A stretch of 64,000 nt of DNA, taken from assembly GCF_040676675.1 (NCBI RefSeq), contig NZ_JBFAPK010000045.1, positions 11,011 through 75,010 on the forward strand. The letters run 5' to 3'. The stretch is from JBFAPK01 sp040676675 (GTDB lineage: Bacteria > Actinomycetota > Actinomycetes > Mycobacteriales > Micromonosporaceae). Shown here piece by piece: positions 26,533-34,970 of the stretch. The position numbers were made by a program, and so were the translations under genes. Below the pieces are notes generated by a model. That model was not told the DNA's origin. It ran no database searches and saw only the letters and a program-made list of their open reading frames with translations. The first letter of the stretch is position 1; each line of letters opens with the position of its first letter.

Positions 26533-27795
26533 TCAGTTGACGACTACGTCGAACGCCTCGCGTTCGAGCACCCGATTGGTCCGGTAGAAGACGCTGAGGT
26601 CCGAGCCGCCGCCGCTGTTCTCCGTCGCCGGGATCAGGCAGATGCTGTATCCACCGTTGTCACCCGGCTGCCTGACCTGCGCGATGTTCGGAGCGATCTG
26701 GCACCCGTCGAAGGTGCGCCCGTACTGGTGGCCGCCGGTGTAGGCGCCCTCCCACGTCGACCGGAACGGGTACTCGTCGCAGCTCCAGTCGCTGCTCGGC
26801 TTCGGGATGCTGGCCGGGCAGGCCCGGTTGCCGTTGTTCTCTTGAGCGGTCGGGTCGGTCAGCCGGGTCAGCCGCGACTTGAGTCCGTAGCCGATGGCCA
26901 ACGCGACGTGCCGGGCAAAGCTCGGATGCTCGAAGCTGTACACGTTGAACACCGGAACCACATGGCCGAAGACGCAGCCTGGCGACGCACCCGGGACCGA
27001 GGTGTCGCAGCGTACCGGCTGGGGCGTGGCGATGAGGGCGTTGGTGCAGCCGTTGTACCAGGCCACGTTGCAGAACCACCAGCCGACGTTGGTCTGCACG
27101 TTGACCGGCGTACCACCGGTGATCGCGTTGGCCGTGACGGACATCTGCGCCCGGGCGGTGAGCGCGTAGAACCACTGGTCCGGTGTCGACGGGTTGGCCG
27201 AGCACGGCCCGGTACACCAGGCGTCACCCCGGATGAACGTGCCCGCGACCTGGCCCCAGGCCAGCAGCATCGTGAACTCGGTTTCGTGCGTCCAGGACCG
27301 CGACGTCACCGAGACGTTGGCGTAGCTGACGACCTGGTAGTCGAACCCGCCGACGATCGCACCGGTCTGAACGATGTAGACGATCACGCCCGCGGTGGTG
27401 TTGATGCAGCCTGTCGTACGGGTATAACCCCAGGTGCTGGGGCAGTTGCTCGGAATGGCGTTGGGCCGGGCACCGCCGGTTCCGCTGGCGGGTTTGTAGT
27501 CGCTGCACGTCGCCACCGTCGCCTTGCCGGTCGCGTCGCCGGTCGTGGCCCGTGCTGACGCGACCTTCTGGCGACGCTCCCGCGCACACTTCTCGGTGAG
27601 GACGGGGCCGCTGCCGGCCCGCTCCGCGGCGGCGACCGCCTCGGCCGGCGGTTCCGGCAGACGGTCGGCGTCGACCGACGCCGCGCTCGCCGGTGCCAGG
27701 TCGGCCGGGGTGGCCGACGCCGCGCTCGTCGGTGCCAGCGCGGTGGCCGCCACCACCAGCACGGCAATCAGTTTTCTGCGCGCGATTCGACTCAT
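26533..27795 (-). CDS. Secreted protein with NucA/NucB-like nuclease domain
   Basis: A 420-aa exported protein: signal peptide to about residue 29 (SAASA), Ala-rich propeptide-like region, a Trp/Cys-rich middle domain that I do not recognise, and a C-terminal segment (about 330-420) with CDEYPFRSTWEGA, ENSGGGSDLSVFY and EREAFDVVV. That pattern matches the NucA/NucB family of secreted deoxyribonucleases, whose catalytic segment is DEWP/DEYP followed by an EN-GG motif. An extracellular DNase is likely but not certain. ATG start with GGAGG 6 nt upstream. Three 11-bp-period repeats about 55-80 nt upstream suggest control by the neighbouring SARP. Confidence 0.85.
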   Translation of the reverse strand: MSRIARRKLIAVLVVAATALAPTSAASATPADLAPASAASVDADRLPEPPAEAVAAAERAGSGPVLTEKCARERRQKVASARATTGDATGKATVATCSDYKPASGTGGARPNAIPSNCPSTWGYTRTTGCINTTAGVIVYIVQTGAIVGGFDYQVVSYANVSVTSRSWTHETEFTMLLAWGQVAGTFIRGDAWCTGPCSANPSTPDQWFYALTARAQMSVTANAITGGTPVNVQTNVGWWFCNVAWYNGCTNALIATPQPVRCDTSVPGASPGCVFGHVVPVFNVYSFEHPSFARHVALAIGYGLKSRLTRLTDPTAQENNGNRACPASIPKPSSDWSCDEYPFRSTWEGAYTGGHQYGRTFDGCQIAPNIAQVRQPGDNGGYSICLIPATENSGGGSDLSVFYRTNRVLEREAFDVVVN

Positions 27796-27849
27796 CAGCG
27801 CCTCCTGCAGACCAAAAAGTGATCAAAGTGGCGACAGCCTATGGGCGGC

Positions 27850-27878
27850 GACTGGACAGCGACTGGACCACCGCTGGC
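27850..27878 (-). promoter_or_regulatory. Candidate SARP operator upstream of the nuclease-domain gene
   Basis: On the minus strand GCCAGCG, TCCAGTC and TCCAGTC start exactly 11 bp apart; the last two are identical, including their flanks (GTCCAGTCGC twice). They lie 55-83 nt upstream of the start codon of the secreted nuclease-domain gene. Confidence 0.55.
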
Positions 27879-27990
27879 GCTGGCGGCTTGGCTTTTCGAC
27901 CGGTCACGGCCACCTGTTGGGTGGAGGACCGACGTGGCATCGGTCGACGAAAGAGGCCCGGCGAAGGACCGCAAGGCGATCAGCGGGCGA

Positions 27991-28368
27991 TCAACCGTTC
28001 TTGGCGTCGTACGCCGCTTGGCTGCGCTCGATCTGCGGGTTGTGCTCGACCGCCCACTCGGCGAGCGTCACGGCGGGCTCGATCAGGGTCCGGCCGGTGG
28101 GCGTCAGCTCGTACTCGACCCGCGGTGGCACCTCGGCGTAGACGGTTCGCGAGACCAGTCCGTCCCGCTCGAGGTGCCGTAGCGTGCGGGTCAGCATGCG
28201 CTGGGAGATCCCGGGGATCCGCTGCTGCACGTCGGTGAACCTCATGCGCTCAGCGTCGAGCGTCGCGATCACGAGAAGGGTCCACTTGTCCGCGATCCGG
28301 TCGAGGATGCCGCGGATCGACCGCCCACCGTCGCCTCGGATCAAGCAGATCCTCTGGTACTTGCTCAT
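27991..28368 (-). CDS. HxlR-family transcriptional regulator
   Basis: A 125-aa winged-helix protein of the HxlR/MarR-like type: ILDRIADKWTLLVIATL, FTDVQQRIPGISQRMLTRTLRHLERDGLV (short motifs ISQRMLTRTL, LERDGLV) and the wing VPPRVEYELTPTG are diagnostic. HxlR proteins often sense electrophiles or quinones through an N-terminal Cys; here Cys8 (YQRICLI) is suitably placed. The start at 28368 has GGAG 5 nt upstream; an upstream in-frame ATG at 28434 lies inside the divergent promoter. It is divergent from a DoxX-like gene, the usual partner of such regulators. Confidence 0.9.
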   Translation of the reverse strand: MSKYQRICLIRGDGGRSIRGILDRIADKWTLLVIATLDAERMRFTDVQQRIPGISQRMLTRTLRHLERDGLVSRTVYAEVPPRVEYELTPTGRTLIEPAVTLAEWAVEHNPQIERSQAAYDAKNG

Positions 28369-28388
28369 GGCACTCCGTTGTTCCTCAC

Positions 28389-28402
28389 GCACACGCGTGT
28401 GC
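28389..28402. promoter_or_regulatory. 14-bp perfect palindrome in the HxlR/DoxX divergent region
   Basis: GCACACGCGTGTGC lies between the two divergent starts, 21 nt from the HxlR start. It is a good candidate operator for the HxlR protein, which binds as a dimer. Confidence 0.5.
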
Positions 28403-28468
28403 CTTTTGTAGACCCCAGGATTGTGCCGCACCATGGGCTACTAACAAAGGGTAACTATTGGAGTGGAC

Positions 28469-28834
28469 ATGGACGTCGCATACTGGATCGTGGCCGGGCT
28501 CCTCGCGCTCTTCTACCTCTACACGGGTGGGATCAAGGTGTTCCGGAGCCAGGAGAAGCTGGCGCCGATGATGGCCTGGGCGGGCACCACGATCCCCATG
28601 CCCGGTGTCCGGGCGATCGGCCTCGTGGAGCTGCTCGGCGCCGCCGGTCTCCTCCTTCCGCGGGCTACCGGGATCGTGCCGGCGCTCGCCGCCCTGGCGG
28701 CGGTCGGGCTGCTGGTGATACAGGTCCTCGCGGCAGGTTTCCACCTGTCGCGGGGCGAGGTGAAGGATCTGTGGCTCAACATCGTGCTGGTCGTGCTCGC
28801 CGCGGTCGCGGCCTGGCTCGCGACCGCCCGCTGA
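28469..28834 (+). CDS. DoxX-like membrane protein
   Basis: A 121-aa integral membrane protein with four predicted helices (WIVAGLLALFYLYTGGIKV; GLVELLGAAGLLL; ALAALAAVGLLVIQVLA; IVLVVLAAVAAWLA) and the DoxX-like GxxKVF segment after the first helix. Family members take part in quinone or thiol redox at the membrane; no specific substrate is known here. ATG at 28469 has TTGGAG 5 nt upstream; a GTG two codons earlier is possible. Divergent from the HxlR regulator, which probably represses it. Confidence 0.9.
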   Translation: MDVAYWIVAGLLALFYLYTGGIKVFRSQEKLAPMMAWAGTTIPMPGVRAIGLVELLGAAGLLLPRATGIVPALAALAAVGLLVIQVLAAGFHLSRGEVKDLWLNIVLVVLAAVAAWLATAR

Positions 28835-29330
28835 CCGGTGCGAGTTGTCACAGGCCCGCCTCCCGTTCGACCTGATTGCGTCGGACAAGAGCACCGAAAA
28901 ACCCGGTAACCTGCAGAAATGTTGTGGTGGTCTTGCTACGCGGGGCACGTGTTCGCCGCTCCGGCCGTTCCTCAGGGCGAAGAAATGTCGTGCCCTGTGA
29001 CCGACGAGGCATCGGGGGAATTGTGCGGAACGTTCTTCATCTTCGCGCCGTTCGCCACCGAGGCGGAAGCCCGGAACACGCCACCCAGGTCAGGTCCTGA
29101 GAGGTGGGCTCCCTGGGCCCGCTGCACACCTCCCCCGGTAGCGGACGGTCTGACACTGGCTCCCGGGATACCCCGGTGTCTCATGACCCATTAAACCCAC
29201 TGAACTTGACCAGCGACCCGCGAGACAGGCCCTGACACCGGCCGAGACAGGCGCTCGCCAGCACGGCCGAATCGTCGTACCCGCTGCCTAGGCTGGCCAC
29301 CACAGCCGGTGCACACAACGGGGAGATGTC
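28835..29330. other. Intergenic region before ligA, with one doubtful small frame
   Basis: About 500 nt between the DoxX gene and the DNA ligase gene. Apart from the doubtful 91-codon frame at 28919 there is no recognisable coding, operator or hairpin. The ligase ribosome site (GGGGAG) is at its right end. Confidence 0.5.
28919..29194 (+). CDS. Doubtful small Cys/Trp-rich protein
   Basis: A 91-codon frame beginning MLWWSCYAGHVF, followed by MSCPVTD and ELCGTFF. The spacing W-x-C-x3-GH ... C ... C looks like a small zinc ribbon, but the last third (PPRSGPERWAPW) reads like out-of-frame GC-rich DNA. There is no ribosome site; a leaderless start would be needed. I report it as a possibility only. 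Confidence 0.25.
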   Translation: MLWWSCYAGHVFAAPAVPQGEEMSCPVTDEASGELCGTFFIFAPFATEAEARNTPPRSGPERWAPWARCTPPPVADGLTLAPGIPRCLMTH

Positions 29331-31589
29331 ATGAGCGAGTTGGTGGTCGAGAGCGTCGAGCCTGCCGTCGCCCCGGTGGTCAACGCCCGGTTGGCCGAGC
29401 CGTTCGAGGATCCAGCGACGTACGCGGCGGCGCTCACCGAGATCGGCTCGGCGGCCGCGGCGTACTACAACGGCGCGGGCCTGGAGATGGACGACGCGAC
29501 GTACGACGCGCTGATGGCCCGGGTCGTCGCCACCGAAGCCGCCCACCCGGACTGGAAGGCGGGCAACTCGCCGACCGAGCTGGTCGCGGCCGGCGTCGGC
29601 GCGGTCGGCGACGTCGTGCACAGCGAGCCGATGCTCAGCCTCGACAACGTGTTCGGTGCGGACGAGCTGCGCCGGTGGGCCGCCCGGCTGGAAAAGCTGC
29701 TGGGCCGGCCGGTCGCCGGGCTCACGGTGGAGCCGAAGATCGACGGGCTGGCGGTCGCCGCCCGCTACGCCTCGGGCAGACTGGTCCAGGTCGCGACCCG
29801 CGGCAACGGCCGGGCCGGCGAGGACGTCACCGCCCAGGCCCGCCGCGCCGCGGGACTGCCCGAGCGCCTCGCCGAGCCGGTAACGGTGGAGATCCGCGGT
29901 GAGGTGTTCATGACCGACGCCGACTTCGCACGCGGCAACGAGCTGCGGATCGGGCTCGGCGAGCCGCCGTTCGCCCATCCGCGCAGCGCCGCCGCCGGTA
30001 CGCTGCGCGCCCAGGACCGGGCGTACGAGGCGCCGCTGAGCTTCCTCGCCTACTCCGTGCACGGCCTGGACGTGAGGGACCGGATGACGATCACCGCCAA
30101 CGGCGCGCCATCGGCCACGGCGGCAGGACCGGACACCGACGGCGACGGGCCGGGCACGTCGGCGCACTCGGCCGCGCTGGCCTACGTCCGCCGGCTCGGC
30201 GTCGCCACCACCGCCGGCTCACCCGCCGGAATGCCGCTCTGTGCCACCGTCGACGAGGCCATCGCCGCGGTGCAGGCCCTCTACGCCCGCCGCGGCGAGT
30301 TCGGCTTCGGCATCGACGGGGCCGTCATCAAGGCCGACTCCGCCGCCGACCGGGACACGGCCGGGTCCGGCAGCCGCGCGCCACGCTGGGGAGTCGCCTA
30401 CAAGTTCCCGGCCGACACCCGCACCACCACCCTGCTGAGCATCGAGGTCCAGGTCGGCCGCACGGGTGTGATCACCCCGGTCGCGGTACTGGCGCCGGTG
30501 CTCATCGACGGCGTGACGATCACCAGCGCGACCCTGCACAACTTCGACGACCTCGTCCGGCGCAACGTCCGGGCCGGCGACACCGTCTTCGTCCGCCGCG
30601 CCGGCGACGTGATCCCCGAGGTCACCGGCGCCAAACTCGACGAGCGCCCGGCGGACTCGACACCGTACGAGCCGCCGGTCGACTGCCCCCGCTGCGGCGG
30701 GCAGATCGACCGGTCGCAGAAACGCTGGCGCTGTGTCCAGGGACGCGCCTGCGGCGCCCGCGAGTCACTCAGCTACTACGTCTCCCGAGATTCGATGGAC
30801 ATCGAAGGGCTCGGCGGGAAGATCATTGACCTGCTGGTCGAGGTGGGTCTGGTCGCCGACCCCGCCGACCTCTACGCCCTCGACGCCGCCACCCTCGCCG
30901 GGCTCGACCGGCTCGGGGACCTGTCGGCCCGCAAGCTCGTCGCGAACATCGACGCCTCCAGGCAGCAGCCGCTCTCCCGGGTCCTCACCGGGCTCGGGGT
31001 CCGGATGACCGGCCGGTCGATGTCGCGTCGGCTCGCCCGGCACTTCGGCACCATGGACGCGCTGCTCGCCGCGTCCGCGACCGACCTACAACAGGTCGAG
31101 GGGGTCGGACCGGAACGCGCCGTCACCATCGCCGCCGAGCTGGTCGACCTCACCCCGGTCATCGAGAAACTCGCCCGACGCGGCGTCAACATGACCGAAC
31201 CGGGACTGTCCGTCCCATCGGCCGCCACCACGGGCGCCAGCGGGCCGGGATCGACGGCCAGCGCCCTGCCGCTGCGCCGGCCGGACGGCACCCCGATGAC
31301 CGTGGTCGTCACCGGCGCCGTACCCGGGCTCACCCGCACCGAGGGCCAGGAGGCCGTGGAACGGCTCGGCGGGAAGTCCTCCGGATCGGTCTCCGCCCGC
31401 ACCGACCTGGTCGTCGTCGGCGACGGCGCCGGCAGCAAGGCGGACAAGGCCGCGGCCCTGGGCGTACCGATGCTGCCCGCGCAGCGCTTCGCCGACCTGC
31501 TGGCCGCCCACGTTGCGGATGACGCGGCGACAGTCACCCAGATCCTTGCCACCCTCACCGCCGGCGACACCCCCACGGCGGGCGAGTAG
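29331..31589 (+). CDS. ligA: NAD-dependent DNA ligase
   Basis: A 752-aa LigA. It joins nicks using NAD+. Domain order is complete: Ia NAD-binding (YYNGAGLEMDDATYDALM), adenylation domain with Lys136 in EPKIDG and motifs DGAVIK and AYKFPA, OB fold (VQVGRTGVITPVA), four-Cys zinc finger (CPRCGG...WRCVQGRAC), HhH region (DIEGLGGKIIDLL...LQQVEGVGPERA) and BRCT (VVVTGAVPGLTR). It is longer than the usual ~670-720 aa because of Gly/Thr/Asp-rich insertions in the adenylation domain and before BRCT. It stands alone and ends at a hairpin. It may be a second, divergent ligase rather than the housekeeping one; the window cannot tell. Confidence 0.95.
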   Translation: MSELVVESVEPAVAPVVNARLAEPFEDPATYAAALTEIGSAAAAYYNGAGLEMDDATYDALMARVVATEAAHPDWKAGNSPTELVAAGVGAVGDVVHSEPMLSLDNVFGADELRRWAARLEKLLGRPVAGLTVEPKIDGLAVAARYASGRLVQVATRGNGRAGEDVTAQARRAAGLPERLAEPVTVEIRGEVFMTDADFARGNELRIGLGEPPFAHPRSAAAGTLRAQDRAYEAPLSFLAYSVHGLDVRDRMTITANGAPSATAAGPDTDGDGPGTSAHSAALAYVRRLGVATTAGSPAGMPLCATVDEAIAAVQALYARRGEFGFGIDGAVIKADSAADRDTAGSGSRAPRWGVAYKFPADTRTTTLLSIEVQVGRTGVITPVAVLAPVLIDGVTITSATLHNFDDLVRRNVRAGDTVFVRRAGDVIPEVTGAKLDERPADSTPYEPPVDCPRCGGQIDRSQKRWRCVQGRACGARESLSYYVSRDSMDIEGLGGKIIDLLVEVGLVADPADLYALDAATLAGLDRLGDLSARKLVANIDASRQQPLSRVLTGLGVRMTGRSMSRRLARHFGTMDALLAASATDLQQVEGVGPERAVTIAAELVDLTPVIEKLARRGVNMTEPGLSVPSAATTGASGPGSTASALPLRRPDGTPMTVVVTGAVPGLTRTEGQEAVERLGGKSSGSVSARTDLVVVGDGAGSKADKAAALGVPMLPAQRFADLLAAHVADDAATVTQILATLTAGDTPTAGE

Positions 31590-31724
31590 GGGGCGCGCCC
31601 CGTCGCAACTGTCGCGGCCACCCCGAGGCGGCCACGCGATGCGTCACCGCCAGCGGCACGTCGCCGACATGCCGTGACCCGTGGTGTCGCGATCCGCGCG
31701 GTTCGCACCCGGTGGGACGACCCG

Positions 31725-31755
31725 AGGCGGCGGCCGCGCGGGGCGGCCGCCGCCT
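31725..31755. terminator. Hairpin between convergent ligA and GH2 gene
   Basis: A 13-bp perfect inverted repeat (AGGCGGCGGCCGC / GCGGCCGCCGCCT) with a 5-nt loop lies between the two stop codons. It should act as a bidirectional terminator. Confidence 0.75.
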
Positions 31756-31810
31756 GGGGGTACGCGACGCGGTGGTTACCTACGGGCCCGCCTCGCTCAG
31801 CACGGGCGGG

Positions 31811-34800
31811 TCATCGCTGGACCGTTACCCGCTGCTTGAGTTCTGCCATCTTCTCCGGGGTGTTGGCCGGACCGGGGGTTGCCGTCCCGGCGGCCGCGTA
31901 CCCGTTGGCGGTGCCGAAGTGCTCACCGCCGGCCTGGGCGACGCAGCGGCAGTTGCCCGCGATCGTCGTGGTCCCGACGTTGAAGCCACTGATGGTCACG
32001 ACCGGGTCCTGCCCGCCCAGCTGTGACGAGGCGTAGGTCTCGGTGATCGTCTGCGACTGTCCGGGCCAGAGTGTCACGTAGTTGTCGCTGTAGGTGGCGG
32101 GCCTGACCTGGCTGTCACCGGCGCCGGGGCTCGATCCCCTGCCCCGGTGCACGTCGACCCGCAGCAGGAACGCCACCGTGTCGGAATTGTTGGTCAACGT
32201 GACGTCGGTGGCGGTGTCCTGCCCGTCGGAGAGGCCGGCCTGCGGGTGCGTGACCGCGCTGGCGTGGACGCTCGTCCCGGGCAGCAGGCCGTTGGCCGGA
32301 TCCTCGCTCGGGCTCTGCAGATTGCGCAGGTCGCCGTAGGTGGAGAGGTTCGGGTACGCGTTGCCGCTGTAGGTGGGGATGTCGTTGATCGTCGACAGCC
32401 AGTAGACGTTGCGGTCGACCACCTGCGTCCCGCGCTTGAGGAGCAGTTCCAGGAAGTAGGTCCGTTGCGGCTTGCCGTCGACGTCGGGAAGGGTCGGGTT
32501 CGGTACGGTCAGGAGCTGGTTCATCACACCCTGGCTGGGCATGGTGATGCCGGACGCGTTCTGCGTGGTCAGCACGTTGCCGCGCATGTCGTAGGTCCGC
32601 GCGGTCACCGACAGTCCGCTCTGCGTCTGGCCGGTCAGGTTGGACACGCCCACCGTGCGGTTGCCCGGATCGGCTTCGGGTGCGGGGTAGGCGTAGTAGA
32701 CGTGCAGGGACTCGTTCGCCTTCTTGGCTCCGAAGTAGGTGCCCGCCTGGTCGTAGTCGTAGCCGTACAGGTTCCAGAGCAGGCTCGGCATGGGCTTGTT
32801 CATCATCCAGTAGACCAGCCCGGTCGAGGGCGAGTCGGTCCTGGTCGAGTGGTCCAGGTACGCCTCGAACTGGGCCCGCACCGTCTCGTAGTTGATGGCC
32901 TGGGCCTTGCGGACGAAGTCGCTCACGCTCGGGTTGTCGCTGTAGAGGCCGGTGCTGCCGGGCGGGTTCGTCGGGCACGTGACCGGGTTGGCCGTCCAGG
33001 CGCCGTAGCGGTGGCAGATCGCGGTCGCGAGCACGCCGACGTGCTGGAAACTCGAATAGCTGGTGCCGCTGTCCTCCTCTCCCCGTCCGGAGTTGAACTG
33101 TCGCAGGTTCGGCGAGGTGACCATCCGGGTCTGGTCGGCCGGCGTCATGAACCGGTCGAGCGACTCCTGCGTCGGGATGGTCGACCCGGGGCTGGACTCG
33201 GTCTGGAACGCCCACGCCCCGCCGCGGTTGACGAACGCGCCGCTCGTGCAGGGCGCGTTCCCCGAGCTCGACCGGCAGTTCAGGCTGTACGCGTAGCTCG
33301 GCGGGAACCAGTTGTACGGTCCCTCCTTCATGCCGGACGGGCCGAGCGTCGGGGTGGACTTGTACTCGGCCGAGGCCATGACCGGGATGTGGAAGTCGAC
33401 CTCCGCGAAGCCCTGCAGGACACCGCTCTCCTGCTGCGGGGAGGGCACGTTGTCGCTCCAGCCCCAGAAGACGACGCTGGGGTGGTTACGCTGCTGGCGA
33501 CCGAGGGTGAGGGCGCTGCGGTAGTTCGTCTCGTGGTCCTTCTCGCTCCACTGGGCGGGGTCCTCCCAGAAGTTGCAGCACAGGAAGCCGCCATAGATGA
33601 GCAGCCCCGCCCGGTCCATCTGCTCGTAGAAGTCGTCCGGCTGGACGTCGCCCTCCAGTCGCAACCCGTTCAGGCCCATCGCCTTGATGAGTTGGATCTG
33701 GTGCGCCACGCCCTCGTGCGAATAGCGCAGGAACATGTCCTGGTCCATCATGCCGCCGCCCCGGAAGACGAAGGGCTTGCCGTTGATCGCGAACCACCGC
33801 GAGCCGTCGTACGCCTGGCTGCCGGGCGACGAGAGCCAGGTGTCGATCGTACGGATCCCGAACGTCGTGGTGTCCGAGTCCGAGACCACTCTGTTCCGGG
33901 AGACGTTCATCGACAGGCGGTAGAGCGGTTGATCACCCATCTGGTACGGCCACCAGAGCTGCGGGTGCCTCAGGCGCAGGGCGGGATCGGTGCTCGGGTC
34001 GAAGACCACGCCCCTGGTCTCGCCGGGGTTCAGGGTGATCGTCCTGTGCAGCCGGATCGGATGCTTTCCCCGCGGATCGGTGATGGTCGCGTCGACGTCG
34101 GCGGTCCGGGATTTCGGCGACGTGTTCGTCACGGTGCCCTTGACCGTCAGGTCGGAGCTGCTCAGGTCGGCGGCGTTGTCCTGGACGACGTGCACGTCGT
34201 CGAGCCGGAACGTGTTCGACATGTGCAGCCGGACGGGATATTTGATGCCGGTGTTCTGGTCGCGGGCGGCCTGGGTCCAGTCGTTGAAGTCCTGGGTCAG
34301 CATCGCCCCGGGGTTGTTGGGGTAGATCTTGAACGCCAGCGCGTTCGGGCTGGCGCCGTTGACCAGGTGGGTGATGTCGAGGGTGTATTCGGGCTCGGAG
34401 CCCTGCAAAACGTCCCGGGTGGCGACCTGGACACCGTTCACCCACAGGTCGGCCTGCCCCATGATCCCGCGTACCTCGAGCAGGACGTTCCGGTCGGGGC
34501 CGCCGGACAGCGGCTGCGCTCTGAACTCGGTGCGGAACCACCACGGGTGGTTGTACTGCTCGTTGGGAGCGCCGTGCGCGTCGGGCTGTGGTCCCTGGCA
34601 CGCCGTTATGTTCTCGGAGTAGAAGATGTTGTTCGCGCCGCAGCGGTCGTCCGGCGGGGTGTTCTGCAGCTGCGCCGCGACGACGCTGCCGACCGCGTTG
34701 GCGTCGTTGGTGTGCACCGGCAGCCAACCGGTCGGCGAATAGTCGCGCCGGGAGATGCGGTCGCCGGTCTCGGGCACAACCGTGCTGCTCTGTACCTGCC

Positions 34801-34951
34801 AGTTCGGGGCGAGGTCGACCGTCGACTGTGCGGTGGCCGCGGCCGCCGCCGCGCTGCTGGGGGTCGCCGGGACGGCGGTGAACAGCGACCAGACGAGGAC
34901 CGCGGGTAGGGCCGCCGCGACGGCGGTGAATCTGCGACTTCTGGTGGGCAC
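31811..34951 (-). CDS. Secreted GH2 exo-beta-D-glucosaminidase-like enzyme
   Basis: A 1046-aa secreted glycoside hydrolase family 2 protein: signal peptide, sugar-binding domain (DLWVNGVQVA), immunoglobulin-like domains, TIM barrel, C-terminal beta domains. In the barrel RQQRNHPSVVFWGWSDN places Ser499-Asp500 where most GH2 enzymes have Asn-Glu; this replacement is the hallmark of the exo-glucosaminidase (CsxA) subfamily. Glu585 (FQTESSPG) is the likely nucleophile. It would release glucosamine from the non-reducing end of chitosan. GTG start with GAGGAGG 7 nt upstream; the frame extends further but without support. It follows the deacetylase by 19 nt and is the last gene of the amino-sugar operon. 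Confidence 0.9.
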   Translation of the reverse strand: MPTRSRRFTAVAAALPAVLVWSLFTAVPATPSSAAAAAATAQSTVDLAPNWQVQSSTVVPETGDRISRRDYSPTGWLPVHTNDANAVGSVVAAQLQNTPPDDRCGANNIFYSENITACQGPQPDAHGAPNEQYNHPWWFRTEFRAQPLSGGPDRNVLLEVRGIMGQADLWVNGVQVATRDVLQGSEPEYTLDITHLVNGASPNALAFKIYPNNPGAMLTQDFNDWTQAARDQNTGIKYPVRLHMSNTFRLDDVHVVQDNAADLSSSDLTVKGTVTNTSPKSRTADVDATITDPRGKHPIRLHRTITLNPGETRGVVFDPSTDPALRLRHPQLWWPYQMGDQPLYRLSMNVSRNRVVSDSDTTTFGIRTIDTWLSSPGSQAYDGSRWFAINGKPFVFRGGGMMDQDMFLRYSHEGVAHQIQLIKAMGLNGLRLEGDVQPDDFYEQMDRAGLLIYGGFLCCNFWEDPAQWSEKDHETNYRSALTLGRQQRNHPSVVFWGWSDNVPSPQQESGVLQGFAEVDFHIPVMASAEYKSTPTLGPSGMKEGPYNWFPPSYAYSLNCRSSSGNAPCTSGAFVNRGGAWAFQTESSPGSTIPTQESLDRFMTPADQTRMVTSPNLRQFNSGRGEEDSGTSYSSFQHVGVLATAICHRYGAWTANPVTCPTNPPGSTGLYSDNPSVSDFVRKAQAINYETVRAQFEAYLDHSTRTDSPSTGLVYWMMNKPMPSLLWNLYGYDYDQAGTYFGAKKANESLHVYYAYPAPEADPGNRTVGVSNLTGQTQSGLSVTARTYDMRGNVLTTQNASGITMPSQGVMNQLLTVPNPTLPDVDGKPQRTYFLELLLKRGTQVVDRNVYWLSTINDIPTYSGNAYPNLSTYGDLRNLQSPSEDPANGLLPGTSVHASAVTHPQAGLSDGQDTATDVTLTNNSDTVAFLLRVDVHRGRGSSPGAGDSQVRPATYSDNYVTLWPGQSQTITETYASSQLGGQDPVVTISGFNVGTTTIAGNCRCVAQAGGEHFGTANGYAAAGTATPGPANTPEKMAELKQRVTVQR

Positions 34952-34970
34952 GGGGTTGCCTCCTCGGGGG

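Noticed and set aside
32147..34909. 920-codon plus-strand frame across the GH2 gene
   Set aside because: Antisense shadow: Val/Arg/Gly-rich with no motif, whereas the minus strand is an evident GH2 enzyme.
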